Counted from the stretch's first letter, positions 36,859 through 45,053 are shown. The stretch: 64,000 nt of DNA from Berryella wangjianweii (GCA_013201155.1 CP053716.1:620001-684000); one strand, 5' to 3'. Program-made: numbers and translations. The notes: generated by a model from the letters alone, not told the origin.

Positions 36859-39800
36859 TCTCCCTCCTTGACTCGAACATACCTGTTACAGATTGTCTAA
36901 TAATGCAAAAACTCCTCGACGCATCGTTGAGAATGACTCTGAAAGTAAACGAAATCTCCCCTGCGAACTGCTTCCCTCCAAATGGCCTCATATCGATTTG
37001 GTTCCTATGGCCTGAAATCACATCAAGGATCAACCGAAGCCCGGCGACTTGATCATCCCTGCTCGCAGCATCGAAGGTACCCCTATAAGAAGCCAGGCCG
37101 ATTTTCTCAAATGCCTTCGGAGCCCGCACTTCACATCTGTTTGCAACAGTATTAAATAATTCAACAGGATCGACTTCGTCGGTATGTCTTGGGTCGAACA
37201 GCTTGTTGAATTTTTCCGCTTCCGAGCACGTGAAGGCGATTTGACTAGCGTTTCTAACTTCATGTAGTCCCCTCAAAGACAACCTGTCGCCATCAATCTC
37301 GATAAGCTGGTGCTTTGCCAAACGCTTCACCTCAATGGATACGAACTCTTCCCCATTGGATTTCGCAAGCCCGCGGGCGAATTCCACCAGACCATCGCCA
37401 CCCTGCGCCACCTTTGCTGCAACCGACACCGGGACAGCATCGAACCTCAATGCAGGTCGCTTCTTCTTATCTAAAACTCGATAAATGAAGAAATACGCAA
37501 ATTGCTCTCTTGAATACCCCCCATACACCTCCGGCGGAAGCTCTTTCTTAATCGGGATAGTTGGAATTTTTTTGCCACCCTCTGGCGAATAGATCGTCGC
37601 ATCCCAGAAGGCCCCTGTGGTCTCTATCGGCATGCGGCTGATATAGCACGTTTTATAGTTCAGATACGTGCGCAAGCGCTCGATTTCCATCTCGCTGTCC
37701 CACAGCATAGTCTCGCCATCATCAGCCTTCTTGACTGAGAGAAACCGCTTCAGCAAGAACAAAGTGGAACCCGGAGCCTTTCCAGGCTTCGCCCCCTCTT
37801 CCCCCTCCTCGCGGAAGAACTTGCGCATGGCCTTCGCATAGCGGATCGGCTCCTCGATAGCCTTAGGAAAACACTCCTGCAAATAGCGACCCAGGGTGAC
37901 GGCCAAAAGAGCATCATGCGCATGGTGATAGTCATTCAACGCTCGGCACTTATGCAGTCCGGCCCGCTTGCGCACAACGCTCGAAAGCCCCGCCTTAATC
38001 GGCACGACCTTCGTATCGGGAAATTCCTGGCGAAGGAGTAGCTGCAGCAATTTGATGCTTTGACTGGTTTCAACAATCTGCCTGGCGATAAAGCCACGGA
38101 GCTGCTTGTCGCTAAAGCGCTCTCGCGTCAGGTTCGCATACTTCTTCTCGCCAATCAGACCCGCTTCCTTAAGCGCGCCCCAAGTGCCCCTCATCTTCCC
38201 AATGATACGCTGATCAAGGAGCAGGCTATCGGTCTTCCGCTGGTTGCAGTGCGAGTTCACCAGCGCCTTGTTCTCAAGACTGTCATCTTTTATGTACGCT
38301 TGCGGCAAGATGTGATCGACCTGATAACGAGGGCTAGACAACTCGCGAATATCGATCGGCTCCCCACAGTATAGGCACTTGCCGTTCTGCATGAAGTACA
38401 AGGACAAACGCTCATCAAGATCCTTGGAGCCAATTCCCTTGAATTCATCCATAATGCCTGGCTTCAGCAGACCCTGCGCACCGAGAGCCTTTAACGCCAA
38501 CTCGACTCGCTTATGACGCTTCGTGTTTCGACCCTTTTTGCGCTCATCCTCCTCACGTGTCACCTCGACATACACCACCGAAGGAGACGTTCCGGCAATG
38601 GAGGCTATCTCCTTTACGATTCTCAGGGCCTGATTCACCGAACGTCGAATCGCCGAAGATCCAGGAAGATCCTGAACCGACAGGCCCTCCCCGTCCATCA
38701 GCTTCTCATGATTGATTTCTTCAATGCGCTTCTTGAAGCCCATTGCCTGATCATTCAGGATCTGCATCAGCACCATCGGACTGCCAAGCACGTCTCGGCT
38801 GGAGGCATCCTCGTACTCACCGCACACCAGCCTACCCTCGATCAGAACGTCCATGACGCTCTTAGGTTCGCCGTCAATATCAACCCTTACGCCCGTCAGC
38901 AGCTTCTGAGAGAGCCTCCCCCATCCGGTGAACCGCTTCTTGCACACTCGCTTGATCTGATCCGCATTCAGGCGATCGCCGTATGACACCTGAAGCTTCT
39001 CACGAAGAATGGCTCGATCCTCGAACAGCGTGTTCCACAGGATAATCTGCTCGGCCATGTCTTCATCGGACTCAGAAAGGTCATCGACCCCCAACAGCTG
39101 GCAGAAGAACAGGTATGAGGAGAGCTTCGACTCGTACCCCGTCTCGCCCTGCCCTCCACCTACGCTTACCTGAATGGATCCGAATTCCTGCTTCAGCAAA
39201 TCCGCTACGGCTTTATAAGTGACGCGCCCGCGACCAAACAGCCTATCGACGATCATCATGCGCTGGTCTTCAGTGAAGGGCCTGCGTTTACCTTCGTCCT
39301 GAGTCCACCACGACCCATTCAGCTCATTCAGCACGCAGAAGCGCTCATACAGAATCGAGCACTTGGGCAAGACGGACTCGCCATACAAGTACGTACACGT
39401 ACCCGTTAGACGCCTCATGAACTTCTCGGCGCTCTTATGCCGATCGATAACATCCTCCCAATTCCATGGGCGAACCGGCGTATTCTCCATGCCAGGCTTG
39501 CGCTCGGACCACGCGAAGCGATTCCTTCCCGCGGCATCCTTTGCGGCATTCTTCTGAGTCAGAGGTCCAACATAATAAGGAATACGGAAGGTTACGAGCG
39601 ACTGCAGCTTATCGGACTCTTCCGCCAGGAACGGATAGTACTTCGACTGGTTGTCGATAATGGCGCGCATCTCCTCAAGATGAAGCTGGAAATAGATTGC
39701 GCCGTTATCGCTCGTCTTCTGACGACGAAGGAACATCCCCTCGTCGAACCCCTTCATCATCTGGGTGTACTCTTCAGTCTGCTCAGCGGGCGTGCCCTTC

Positions 39801-40975
39801 AAAACCTTCTCAACCTGCTTCTTAAGGTCGTCGTAACTCAGCTTCGAGGCTCCGATGTTATATGCCGTATATCCCCGAGCGGTGCGGGGCGCATATCGAC
39901 CATTCTTCATTTCACCACGGAAGAATTCATCGAATCTTTCAGGGGCATAGCTTTTGAACAGGCCTTTGAGCAAATCGAGATCACGCCCGTACTGCTTGTA
40001 GCGCTGCACCATGCACTGAGAGATCGTGCCGCCCGTCGATCCACGCATGATTCCCGCGAGGAGATAGGCGTAGTAGGCTCCTTGAATGGCCTCGAACAGC
40101 GGCAATCCCTCATCGGGGCAGTGCCCGCTAAGGAATTCCTCGATCTTGTCTTCGTTGGAAAGATTCAGCTTCTGAGCCTCACCCTCGAGGAAGAACACCT
40201 TCGAGAAGTCCGCCTGCAGTCCAACGACCGCTTTGCACACCTGTTTGACCACATCAGAGAACTCCGACGAACACTTCACGGCCCCTGGGGCCTCCTTGGC
40301 TTTCTCGGAACGCGACTTCTCCGGCGACTCGAGCGCTTCCTGAATCTTCTGCACATCAACTTCGCACAGAAGCTCCGATGCGGCTGCCCACTCGGTCAGC
40401 CGGTCGGCCAGATCGACAAGCGAAGCGCTCATGTTGGCATTTTGCGAAGTCAGATTCGCATCATCTTGGCGAAGGAAGTTCCCTCGCACCTTCACAATGT
40501 TGTGAAATGCGAGGTAGATAAGACGAATATCAGCCTTTTCGGGCGTGTCCATAAGCCATTCCCGCAAATGATAGATCGTGGGAAAGCGCTCATAGTAATC
40601 AACTTCATTGAAATCGCTACCATTGAAAAGCGGCCAGCGATAATCGGAATGACCCTCTTCGCGATCGGAGGGATGAAGGCGGGACTGGCGCAAGCGATGG
40701 AAAAACTCGGAGTCGACAGCTTCGACGTGATCCTGAAATATATCCTGAAGGAAGTCGAGTCTCTGTCGACGGCGAGCAATTCTTCTGCGCATGCCTCGAT
40801 GGACGCGAGTGTCCGCAGCAGTTTTAGCACCCTCAAACAGCCTGCTGCCGAAAGCTCCCTTTCCCTTGAACGAAAGCAGTTCACCATCATTTGCAACAGC
40901 CGCCCAGCCAACCGACCCCGTTCCAAGATCAAGCCCGATGCTGTAATCCTGCGCACCCCGAAGCTTCTTTCCCAT
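36848..40975 (-). CDS. cas9: CRISPR-associated endonuclease Cas9 (type II-A)
   Basis: 1375 residues from the ATG at 40975, chosen because AGGGGA lies six bases upstream; an ATG at 40999 adds eight residues. RuvC-I YSIGLDLGTGSVGW has the catalytic Asp16; an Arg-rich bridge helix follows (RGMRRRIARRRQRLDFL). RuvC-II has Glu804 in VVYVEVTREED. The HNH domain has His888 in YQVDHILPQ, flanked by CLYCGEPI and NSHCNQRK, a possible Zn pair. RuvC-III has Asp1021 in HHAHDALL. All catalytic residues are intact, so it should cut both strands of the target. Base composition is visibly less GC-rich than the flanking genes, suggesting transfer. The PAM cannot be read from this window. Confidence 0.97.
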   Translation of the reverse strand: MGKKLRGAQDYSIGLDLGTGSVGWAAVANDGELLSFKGKGAFGSRLFEGAKTAADTRVHRGMRRRIARRRQRLDFLQDIFQDHVEAVDSEFFHRLRQSRLHPSDREEGHSDYRWPLFNGSDFNEVDYYERFPTIYHLREWLMDTPEKADIRLIYLAFHNIVKVRGNFLRQDDANLTSQNANMSASLVDLADRLTEWAAASELLCEVDVQKIQEALESPEKSRSEKAKEAPGAVKCSSEFSDVVKQVCKAVVGLQADFSKVFFLEGEAQKLNLSNEDKIEEFLSGHCPDEGLPLFEAIQGAYYAYLLAGIMRGSTGGTISQCMVQRYKQYGRDLDLLKGLFKSYAPERFDEFFRGEMKNGRYAPRTARGYTAYNIGASKLSYDDLKKQVEKVLKGTPAEQTEEYTQMMKGFDEGMFLRRQKTSDNGAIYFQLHLEEMRAIIDNQSKYYPFLAEESDKLQSLVTFRIPYYVGPLTQKNAAKDAAGRNRFAWSERKPGMENTPVRPWNWEDVIDRHKSAEKFMRRLTGTCTYLYGESVLPKCSILYERFCVLNELNGSWWTQDEGKRRPFTEDQRMMIVDRLFGRGRVTYKAVADLLKQEFGSIQVSVGGGQGETGYESKLSSYLFFCQLLGVDDLSESDEDMAEQIILWNTLFEDRAILREKLQVSYGDRLNADQIKRVCKKRFTGWGRLSQKLLTGVRVDIDGEPKSVMDVLIEGRLVCGEYEDASSRDVLGSPMVLMQILNDQAMGFKKRIEEINHEKLMDGEGLSVQDLPGSSAIRRSVNQALRIVKEIASIAGTSPSVVYVEVTREEDERKKGRNTKRHKRVELALKALGAQGLLKPGIMDEFKGIGSKDLDERLSLYFMQNGKCLYCGEPIDIRELSSPRYQVDHILPQAYIKDDSLENKALVNSHCNQRKTDSLLLDQRIIGKMRGTWGALKEAGLIGEKKYANLTRERFSDKQLRGFIARQIVETSQSIKLLQLLLRQEFPDTKVVPIKAGLSSVVRKRAGLHKCRALNDYHHAHDALLAVTLGRYLQECFPKAIEEPIRYAKAMRKFFREEGEEGAKPGKAPGSTLFLLKRFLSVKKADDGETMLWDSEMEIERLRTYLNYKTCYISRMPIETTGAFWDATIYSPEGGKKIPTIPIKKELPPEVYGGYSREQFAYFFIYRVLDKKKRPALRFDAVPVSVAAKVAQGGDGLVEFARGLAKSNGEEFVSIEVKRLAKHQLIEIDGDRLSLRGLHEVRNASQIAFTCSEAEKFNKLFDPRHTDEVDPVELFNTVANRCEVRAPKAFEKIGLASYRGTFDAASRDDQVAGLRLILDVISGHRNQIDMRPFGGKQFAGEISFTFRVILNDASRSFCIIRQSVTGMFESRREIGL

Positions 40976-41000
40976 TCCATTCCCCTTCCCCTGTTTCATG

Positions 41001-41009
41001 TGCTACAAT
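41001..41009 (+). promoter_or_regulatory. extended -10 promoter of the tracrRNA
   Basis: TGCTACAAT: TG, one base, TACAAT. Transcription would begin near 41016, right at the anti-repeat. A -35 is weak. Confidence 0.65.
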
Positions 41010-41015
41010 GAGCAC

Positions 41016-41136
41016 GTCTTGGTGCCAGTCAGGACGACACTGCGAGTCAAAATAACGGCTTAGCCTAAACTGCCCACAGGGCCGCGCTTATGCGCGAATC
41101 TGACTTGCTCGGGACCTCTTTCGAGGTCCCTTTTTT
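41016..41136 (+). ncRNA. tracrRNA
   Basis: About 121 nt. The anti-repeat (41016-41053) matches the plus-strand repeat at most positions, with long runs CCAGTCAG and CGACACTGC, and so pairs with the minus-strand crRNA. The bulge-and-lower-stem segment GCGAGTCAAAATAA resembles the GCAAGTTAAAATAA of Streptococcus pyogenes tracrRNA. A nexus-like GGCTTAGCC, then a CGCGC-TTAT-GCGCG hairpin and a terminator complete it. It is transcribed opposite to and just upstream of cas9. Confidence 0.93.
41111..41136 (+). terminator. terminator of the tracrRNA
   Basis: GGGACCTC, TTTC loop, GAGGTCCC, then six T. Confidence 0.92.
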
Positions 41137-41146
41137 CATGTCATCC

Positions 41147-41176
41147 AGTATAGCTGCGTAAACGCAAAAATATGAA
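41147..41176 (-). promoter_or_regulatory. candidate cas operon promoter
   Basis: On the minus strand, -35 TTCATA (41171-41176), 18-base spacer, -10 TATACT (41147-41152), in an AT-rich tract. Transcripts from here would run antisense through the whole tracrRNA before reaching the cas9 ATG. The -35 is only partly consensus. Confidence 0.5.
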
Positions 41177-41221
41177 TTGATTTAAACAGAGAGATATGAG
41201 CGAACCCGCTTCCTGGGGCAC

Positions 41222-41465
41222 AAAAAACGTCCCTGACGATGGATACGTCAGGGACGAGCGAATACCCGCAGTGCCACCTTGATTCACGGTTTGACCCTTG
41301 CACTTCGCGGAGGGCCTTCACGCTCCCGAACCGTACCGCCGTTCTACGCGTCGCGGCATTTGACTACGCCCTCGGTGGTCCATTGGTCGGCTCGCTTTCG
41401 GCTCAGATCTCAGCGTCCCGGGCTCTCTGTGCGCGCTTCCGACGTCGCTTCCGCATCATAGGCTT
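41222..41465 (-). promoter_or_regulatory. T-box riboswitch, tRNA-Trp type, upstream of cas9
   Basis: A minus-strand leader with the main T-box marks. The 14-nt T-box AAGGTGGCACTGCG (41267-41280) differs from consensus AGGGTGGNACCGCG at two places. A terminator (stem CGTCCCTGACG / CGTCAGGGACG at 41228-41256, then six T) shares its CCCTGA with an alternative antiterminator helix (TCAAGG). Upstream are an AGAGAG element, a specifier region AATGGACC with TGG at 41380-41382, CCGAGGGC after it, and a small stem III (ACGGTT/AACCGT). Specifier TGG (Trp) and variable T-box base C (pairs with discriminator G of tRNA-Trp) agree. The only gene downstream on this strand is cas9, about 250 bases on. The exact 5' end is uncertain. 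Confidence 0.88.
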
Positions 41466-41506
41466 ATAGGCACGCAATATAGACGTGCTGAGCGCGGGCG
41501 AACACG

Positions 41507-41554
41507 GGGTAATTTGGCAAATGGAAAAGCGCCTGGCTTGCGCCTTCCGACGGC
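41507..41554. repeat. imperfect direct repeat, copy A
   Basis: 48 bp beginning GGGTAATTTGGCAA, 45 of 48 identical to copy B at 43152-43199. It lies just upstream of the T-box leader. The inner part (GCGC, AAGCCAG, GCGC, TTTT on the minus strand) can fold into a small hairpin. Confidence 0.85.
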
Positions 41555-41790
41555 AACCAAGAACAACGAGCGTCCATGCGCGGGGCCGCCACGAATGGCA
41601 GTTCATCGGGCATTGCGGACGGCGGGCACAGGACAGAAGGAGGGAGACCGGCAACATACGTGTCACCCGCTTCGTTAGGTCCTATTGTGAAACCGTCGGT
41701 TCGCCCACCGCACCAAGCGCGCTCATCGCATGTGGTACGAAAAAGTGGTACGCTGTCTCTGCGGTATTGATCTAATCAGAAGGAGTCCTC
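41555..41790. other. region upstream of the ASCH gene
   Basis: 236 bases with no supportable gene. It contains two copies of GTGGTACG about 12 bases apart (near 41730-41752) before the ASCH ribosome-binding site; these could be a regulatory half-site pair, but no promoter is clear. Confidence 0.35.
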
Positions 41791-42252
41791 ATGAAGGCAA
41801 TTTCCGTTCTCCCCATCTGGGGCACGTTCTTCCTGTTTGGGGCGAAGAGCATCGAATGCCGCACGTGGCAAACCAGCCATCGAGGCGACCTTCTCATATG
41901 CACGTCATCCAGAAGGGAGCCGGGCGGCATCTCCGGGCATGCCGTCTGCGTGGCCAAGCTGGTCGATATCGTGCCGTTTCGCAAGAAGCACCTTGAGCTC
42001 GCCTGCATGGACGAAATGCCCGCGAAGCCCTCGTACGCATGGATTCTCGAAGACGTGAGGCTCATAAGGCCCTTCCCTGTGAAGGGGAAGCTGCGCATCT
42101 ACGAGGTTGACGAGCCTGTAGAGGTCATGTCCGAGCCGGTCGCGAATCTTAGCAGGCGAGCCGAGAAGGAAGCGCTGGACGTCATAAACGAGCTGTACTT
42201 TCCCCTCGTGCATTTCGGGGACGACCCGGACGCCAGGGAGCTGTGGAGCTAA
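41791..42252 (+). CDS. ASCH domain protein
   Basis: 153 residues with an AAGGAG site. The ASCH (PUA-like) pattern is clear: MKAISVLPIWGTFFLFGAKS followed by IECRTWQTSHRGDLLICTSS, the conserved strand-and-GxKxxExR layout thought to bind RNA or nucleotides. Such small ASCH proteins are common in phages and other mobile elements. First of three short plus-strand genes between the direct repeats. Confidence 0.88.
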   Translation: MKAISVLPIWGTFFLFGAKSIECRTWQTSHRGDLLICTSSRREPGGISGHAVCVAKLVDIVPFRKKHLELACMDEMPAKPSYAWILEDVRLIRPFPVKGKLRIYEVDEPVEVMSEPVANLSRRAEKEALDVINELYFPLVHFGDDPDARELWS

Positions 42253-42368
42253 TCGCGTATCGGCCGCCCGCTGGCTCAGGTCTGATTTGGTTAAAGCTGG
42301 GTTCGGAGAGAGCTGCCATGGCCTCCTCCATCGGCTCAAGGCGCACTACATGTCGAGGAGGTGTGATT

Positions 42369-42530
42369 ATGGCTAACAACAAAGGAAAAAAGCAGCCGAG
42401 CGCTGCCGACCGCGAGCGCGCAATCCGCCATATGGGTGGGCCGATCGACGAGCGCGTTGGCCTCGTCATGACAGCTGAGGAAATGAAGCGGAGAAACCTG
42501 AAGTGGGTTCCTTCAAGCGAGAAGAAGTAA
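42369..42530 (+). CDS. small basic protein of unknown function
   Basis: 53 residues (MANNKGKKQPSAADRERAIR...) with a strong GAGGAGG site upstream. Highly charged, no membrane segment. It lies between the ASCH gene and the terminase-like gene and is followed by a terminator, so it ends the ASCH transcript. No family recognised. Confidence 0.65.
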   Translation: MANNKGKKQPSAADRERAIRHMGGPIDERVGLVMTAEEMKRRNLKWVPSSEKK

Positions 42531-42566
42531 CCTTCTCGCATAGCTGACAGCAAGGATCATTCATCC

Positions 42567-42596
42567 AAAGCCGCCTTTCGGGGCGGCTTTCTTTTT
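42567..42596 (+). terminator. terminator after the small basic gene
   Basis: AAAGCCGCC, six-base loop, GGCGGCTTT, then CTTTTT. The T-tract runs straight into the GGAGG ribosome-binding site of the next gene. Confidence 0.85.
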
Positions 42597-42609
42597 GGAG
42601 GGGGCTAGC

Positions 42610-42957
42610 ATGGCGAAGTCGAAAGGAAGCGCCATGTCGGTTGACGCACTGACCCAAGAGGAACTCAGCGACGAGGTGTACGATGAGATGAACCCGGTGA
42701 TCGCCCGTTGCATGGACGACCTGGACGTGGGCGGGGAGCTTCCCGCCGTCGCCTACCAGAACGACATGGGCGACCTGCGCGCCATGCCGCAGCTGTCCAC
42801 CATGAAGCAGGCCAACGCCGAGATACGCGCTCTCAACAGGCAGCTGGGCATCGACGACCGCGCACGGCCCGCGCGTCGCGACGGGAAGGCGTCCGTCGTC
42901 CACCTGGCGATGGGCGACCGCGAGCGCAAGGCGGCGGGGGCTGGCTGTACAGCATAA
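42610..42957 (+). CDS. phage terminase small subunit-like protein
   Basis: 115 residues from the ATG at 42610 (GGAGG eight bases upstream). The C-terminal half has TMKQANAEIRALNRQLGI, similar to the P27-type terminase small subunit helix, and the N-terminal half is acidic. No large terminase follows, so it is either a relic or a captured gene. The final residues after GDRERKAAGAG read like an abrupt truncation. Family assignment is by pattern memory and is tentative. Confidence 0.5.
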   Translation: MAKSKGSAMSVDALTQEELSDEVYDEMNPVIARCMDDLDVGGELPAVAYQNDMGDLRAMPQLSTMKQANAEIRALNRQLGIDDRARPARRDGKASVVHLAMGDRERKAAGAGCTA

Positions 42958-43048
42958 GATCCTCTGCACCTGCCAGCACGAAGACGGATCGAGAGGGCAA
43001 GAAGCTCGAGGCCAGGTGTGTCTTGACGCCCCCCAATTCCCCAGTTGG

Positions 43049-43093
43049 TATAATAGGGATTCGGGAAACAGCCTTTGAACAGGCTGTTTCCCG
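43049..43093 (+). promoter_or_regulatory. TATAAT promoter driving a perfect 13-bp hairpin
   Basis: Perfect TATAAT at 43049-43054, with TTGACG 20 bases upstream (long spacing). The predicted start (about 43061) coincides with a perfect inverted repeat CGGGAAACAGCCT, six-base loop, AGGCTGTTTCCCG (43062-43093). No T-tract and no gene for 400 bases; candidate for a small RNA or an attenuator fragment. Confidence 0.5.
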
Positions 43094-43151
43094 AAGAACT
43101 ACACAGCAAAACATAACCCCAATACAGACACGTCGGACGCAGGTTCACAAA

Positions 43152-43199
43152 GGGTAATTTGGCAAGCGGAAAAGCGCCTGGCTTGCGCCTTCCAACGGC
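43152..43199. repeat. imperfect direct repeat, copy B
   Basis: Second copy of the 48-bp repeat; differs from copy A at three positions. Together they bracket about 1.6 kb of phage-like genes. Confidence 0.85.
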
Positions 43200-43520
43200 G
43201 GCCGCGAACAGCCGCCGTCTCTGCGCAATAAAATAATTAAACTGCTAGTCGAAGGTAAGGGATGGTTTGAGATGCGGTCGGCTCGGCGAAGAATCTCCTC
43301 AGCTCAAGAAGCCCTTTGAACCCCGGATGAATAGCCCACTCGCTAAGCACAGCAGCGGCAGCCCCACCGATTGGCTACAATCATTCAAGAAACTTCTTAT
43401 CTTCTCTTGCAATCGCATGACTCGAGGCCACGATCGGCCGCTGCATGCGCGCGTCACCTGGTTTCCCGATCAGGCGCGCCCCCGATAACCGCCAGCAAAC
43501 GCACAGATAGACCGAAGGCC

Positions 43521-45053
43521 ATGAACGAAAACAAAAACTGTGAACCCCTCTCCCCCAAGATCATCGCGCTCGCCCTCGTAGCTAGCGTAGGATTCGGCTT
43601 GCTGCAGGGTGCACGGCTGCTCGACCTTGGCACCGGCCCATACAGCTCCAACCTCTATGCGCTGTGCGGCCTCGTCGCAGATGGGCTGGCGTTCATCGTG
43701 ATAGCCGCGCTTTCGTACCTCGGTCGCCTCGATCGGGCGCGGCCCCTGTTCATCATCGCTGTTGCGGCAAGCCTGCTGTACGCCGCCCTATCGGTGTCCA
43801 ATATCAGTTCGCCACCCATGCTGATTGCCATGCAGATAACCGCAGGTATTGGATGGGCGCTATCGGTTCTCTGCTGGATGGAGGTGTTCACAAGCTATCG
43901 CCCTCAAATCTCGCTTCCCCTGATCGCAGTGGCCTATCTAATCAACGCTCTCCTGCTTCCCCTTACCATGGCGCTTGTCCCTCATGGTCGCGATGTCGTA
44001 CTGATCGCCTCGTTCGTGCTATCAAACGCGGCACTGCTTTGGTGCCTGCGCAACAACAGATATGTGATCAGCTGCATGCATGAGAGCGCACCTCCTTCGA
44101 CGTCGTTGGCAGAGGCGCTCGCGCGTACCAAGCGAGCCGTTGCCAACACATGCGCATTTTCGATGATCTGCGGTTTCATCGTGGAGTTCGATATACTTAA
44201 TAACCTGCAGTATGCACAAGCAAACCTCACCGGCTTGCTAGGGATCATCGCGGCAGCTGCGATGCTGGGAGCGCTTCTGGTATTTCGGCCGGCGAAGGCG
44301 AACCTTGACTACATCAGTCCCATCGCGGCGTTCGCGCTGGCAACCGTGCTTGCCGTGCGCAGCCTCGACCTGGTAAGCGACTACGCCGCAGGGTCGCTTA
44401 TGACCACCTTCCTGATATCGTTCTACGTTCTGCTGTGGCTGATGTTCATCAGCGAGGCCCACGAGCGCAAGCTGCCCTCGTTCTTCCTGCTGGGATTGGC
44501 GCTGGGCGTTGCGCGACTCTCGGTGGCGAGTGGACGTTTTACGGCCCAGCTGCTAATGGAGCGCTTCGATATAGAAGCCCATATGGTCCTTACGGCCTCG
44601 ATATGGCTACTGGTAGCCGCACTATCGTTAATGCTGCTGCGCCACCTTCGCTCCGCTTCCCGCGATCGCGCGGGAAAAGCGACGCTCCGCCCTGACGGCA
44701 TGAAGGGCCAACCAACCGCATGCGCAAATGAACCGCCTGCGACTGAGGCGTCTGCCACAGAAGGGCCTGCCAAAGCGCCGGCCGTAGAGGCCCCGCACAC
44801 CCCCGCCGCCAACGCACGCACAACGAACACCATGTTGGAGCTGAAGCGAGCCTTCCGGTTAACCGACCGCGAGTGCGAGATCCTGGGAGAATTCGCTGCA
44901 GGGCGTAGCGCACGGTACCTGGCTGAGAGCTTCGTTCTTTCGGAGCACACAATTAAGACCCACCTACGTCGCGCGTACGCGAAGATGGGCATCCATTCGC
45001 GCCAGGAGTTGCTCGACCTGATGGAAAGCGTGGGTAACGGTGCATGGACATAA
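43521..45053 (+). CDS. LuxR-family regulator with multi-pass membrane domain
   Basis: 510 residues from the ATG at 43521 (weak GAAGG site). Residues about 12-395 contain roughly twelve hydrophobic segments; a linker rich in Ala/Pro/Glu follows (about 400-440), then a LuxR helix-turn-helix (FRLTDRECEILGEFAAGRSA, RYLAESFVLSEHTIKTHLRR, AYAKMGIHSRQELLDLM). This architecture, a membrane sensor fused to a LuxR DNA-binding domain, is expanded in Eggerthellaceae and often sits beside respiratory-type reductases. It is convergent with the flavoprotein gene that follows and is a likely regulator of it, though that is inference from position. Confidence 0.9.
   Translation: MNENKNCEPLSPKIIALALVASVGFGLLQGARLLDLGTGPYSSNLYALCGLVADGLAFIVIAALSYLGRLDRARPLFIIAVAASLLYAALSVSNISSPPMLIAMQITAGIGWALSVLCWMEVFTSYRPQISLPLIAVAYLINALLLPLTMALVPHGRDVVLIASFVLSNAALLWCLRNNRYVISCMHESAPPSTSLAEALARTKRAVANTCAFSMICGFIVEFDILNNLQYAQANLTGLLGIIAAAAMLGALLVFRPAKANLDYISPIAAFALATVLAVRSLDLVSDYAAGSLMTTFLISFYVLLWLMFISEAHERKLPSFFLLGLALGVARLSVASGRFTAQLLMERFDIEAHMVLTASIWLLVAALSLMLLRHLRSASRDRAGKATLRPDGMKGQPTACANEPPATEASATEGPAKAPAVEAPHTPAANARTTNTMLELKRAFRLTDRECEILGEFAAGRSARYLAESFVLSEHTIKTHLRRAYAKMGIHSRQELLDLMESVGNGAWT

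Larger units (their letters stand above)
42958..43520. other. non-coding end of the phage remnant and luxR upstream region
   Basis: 563 bases without a supportable gene. It holds a TATAAT promoter with a 13-bp hairpin (43049-43093), direct repeat copy B (43152-43199), a GGCGGC...GCCGCC hairpin (about 43196-43217) and an AT-rich stretch (43225-43245). The first 60 bases may be a fragment of a lost downstream phage gene. Confidence 0.5.

Noticed and set aside
36848..40975. Subtype II-C for the Cas9 locus
   Set aside because: The protein is about 1375 residues, and a csn2-like gene follows cas2; both favour II-A.
42958..43150. A terminase large subunit or HNH gene after the terminase-like gene
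   Set aside because: The frames are short and broken, with no recognisable motif.
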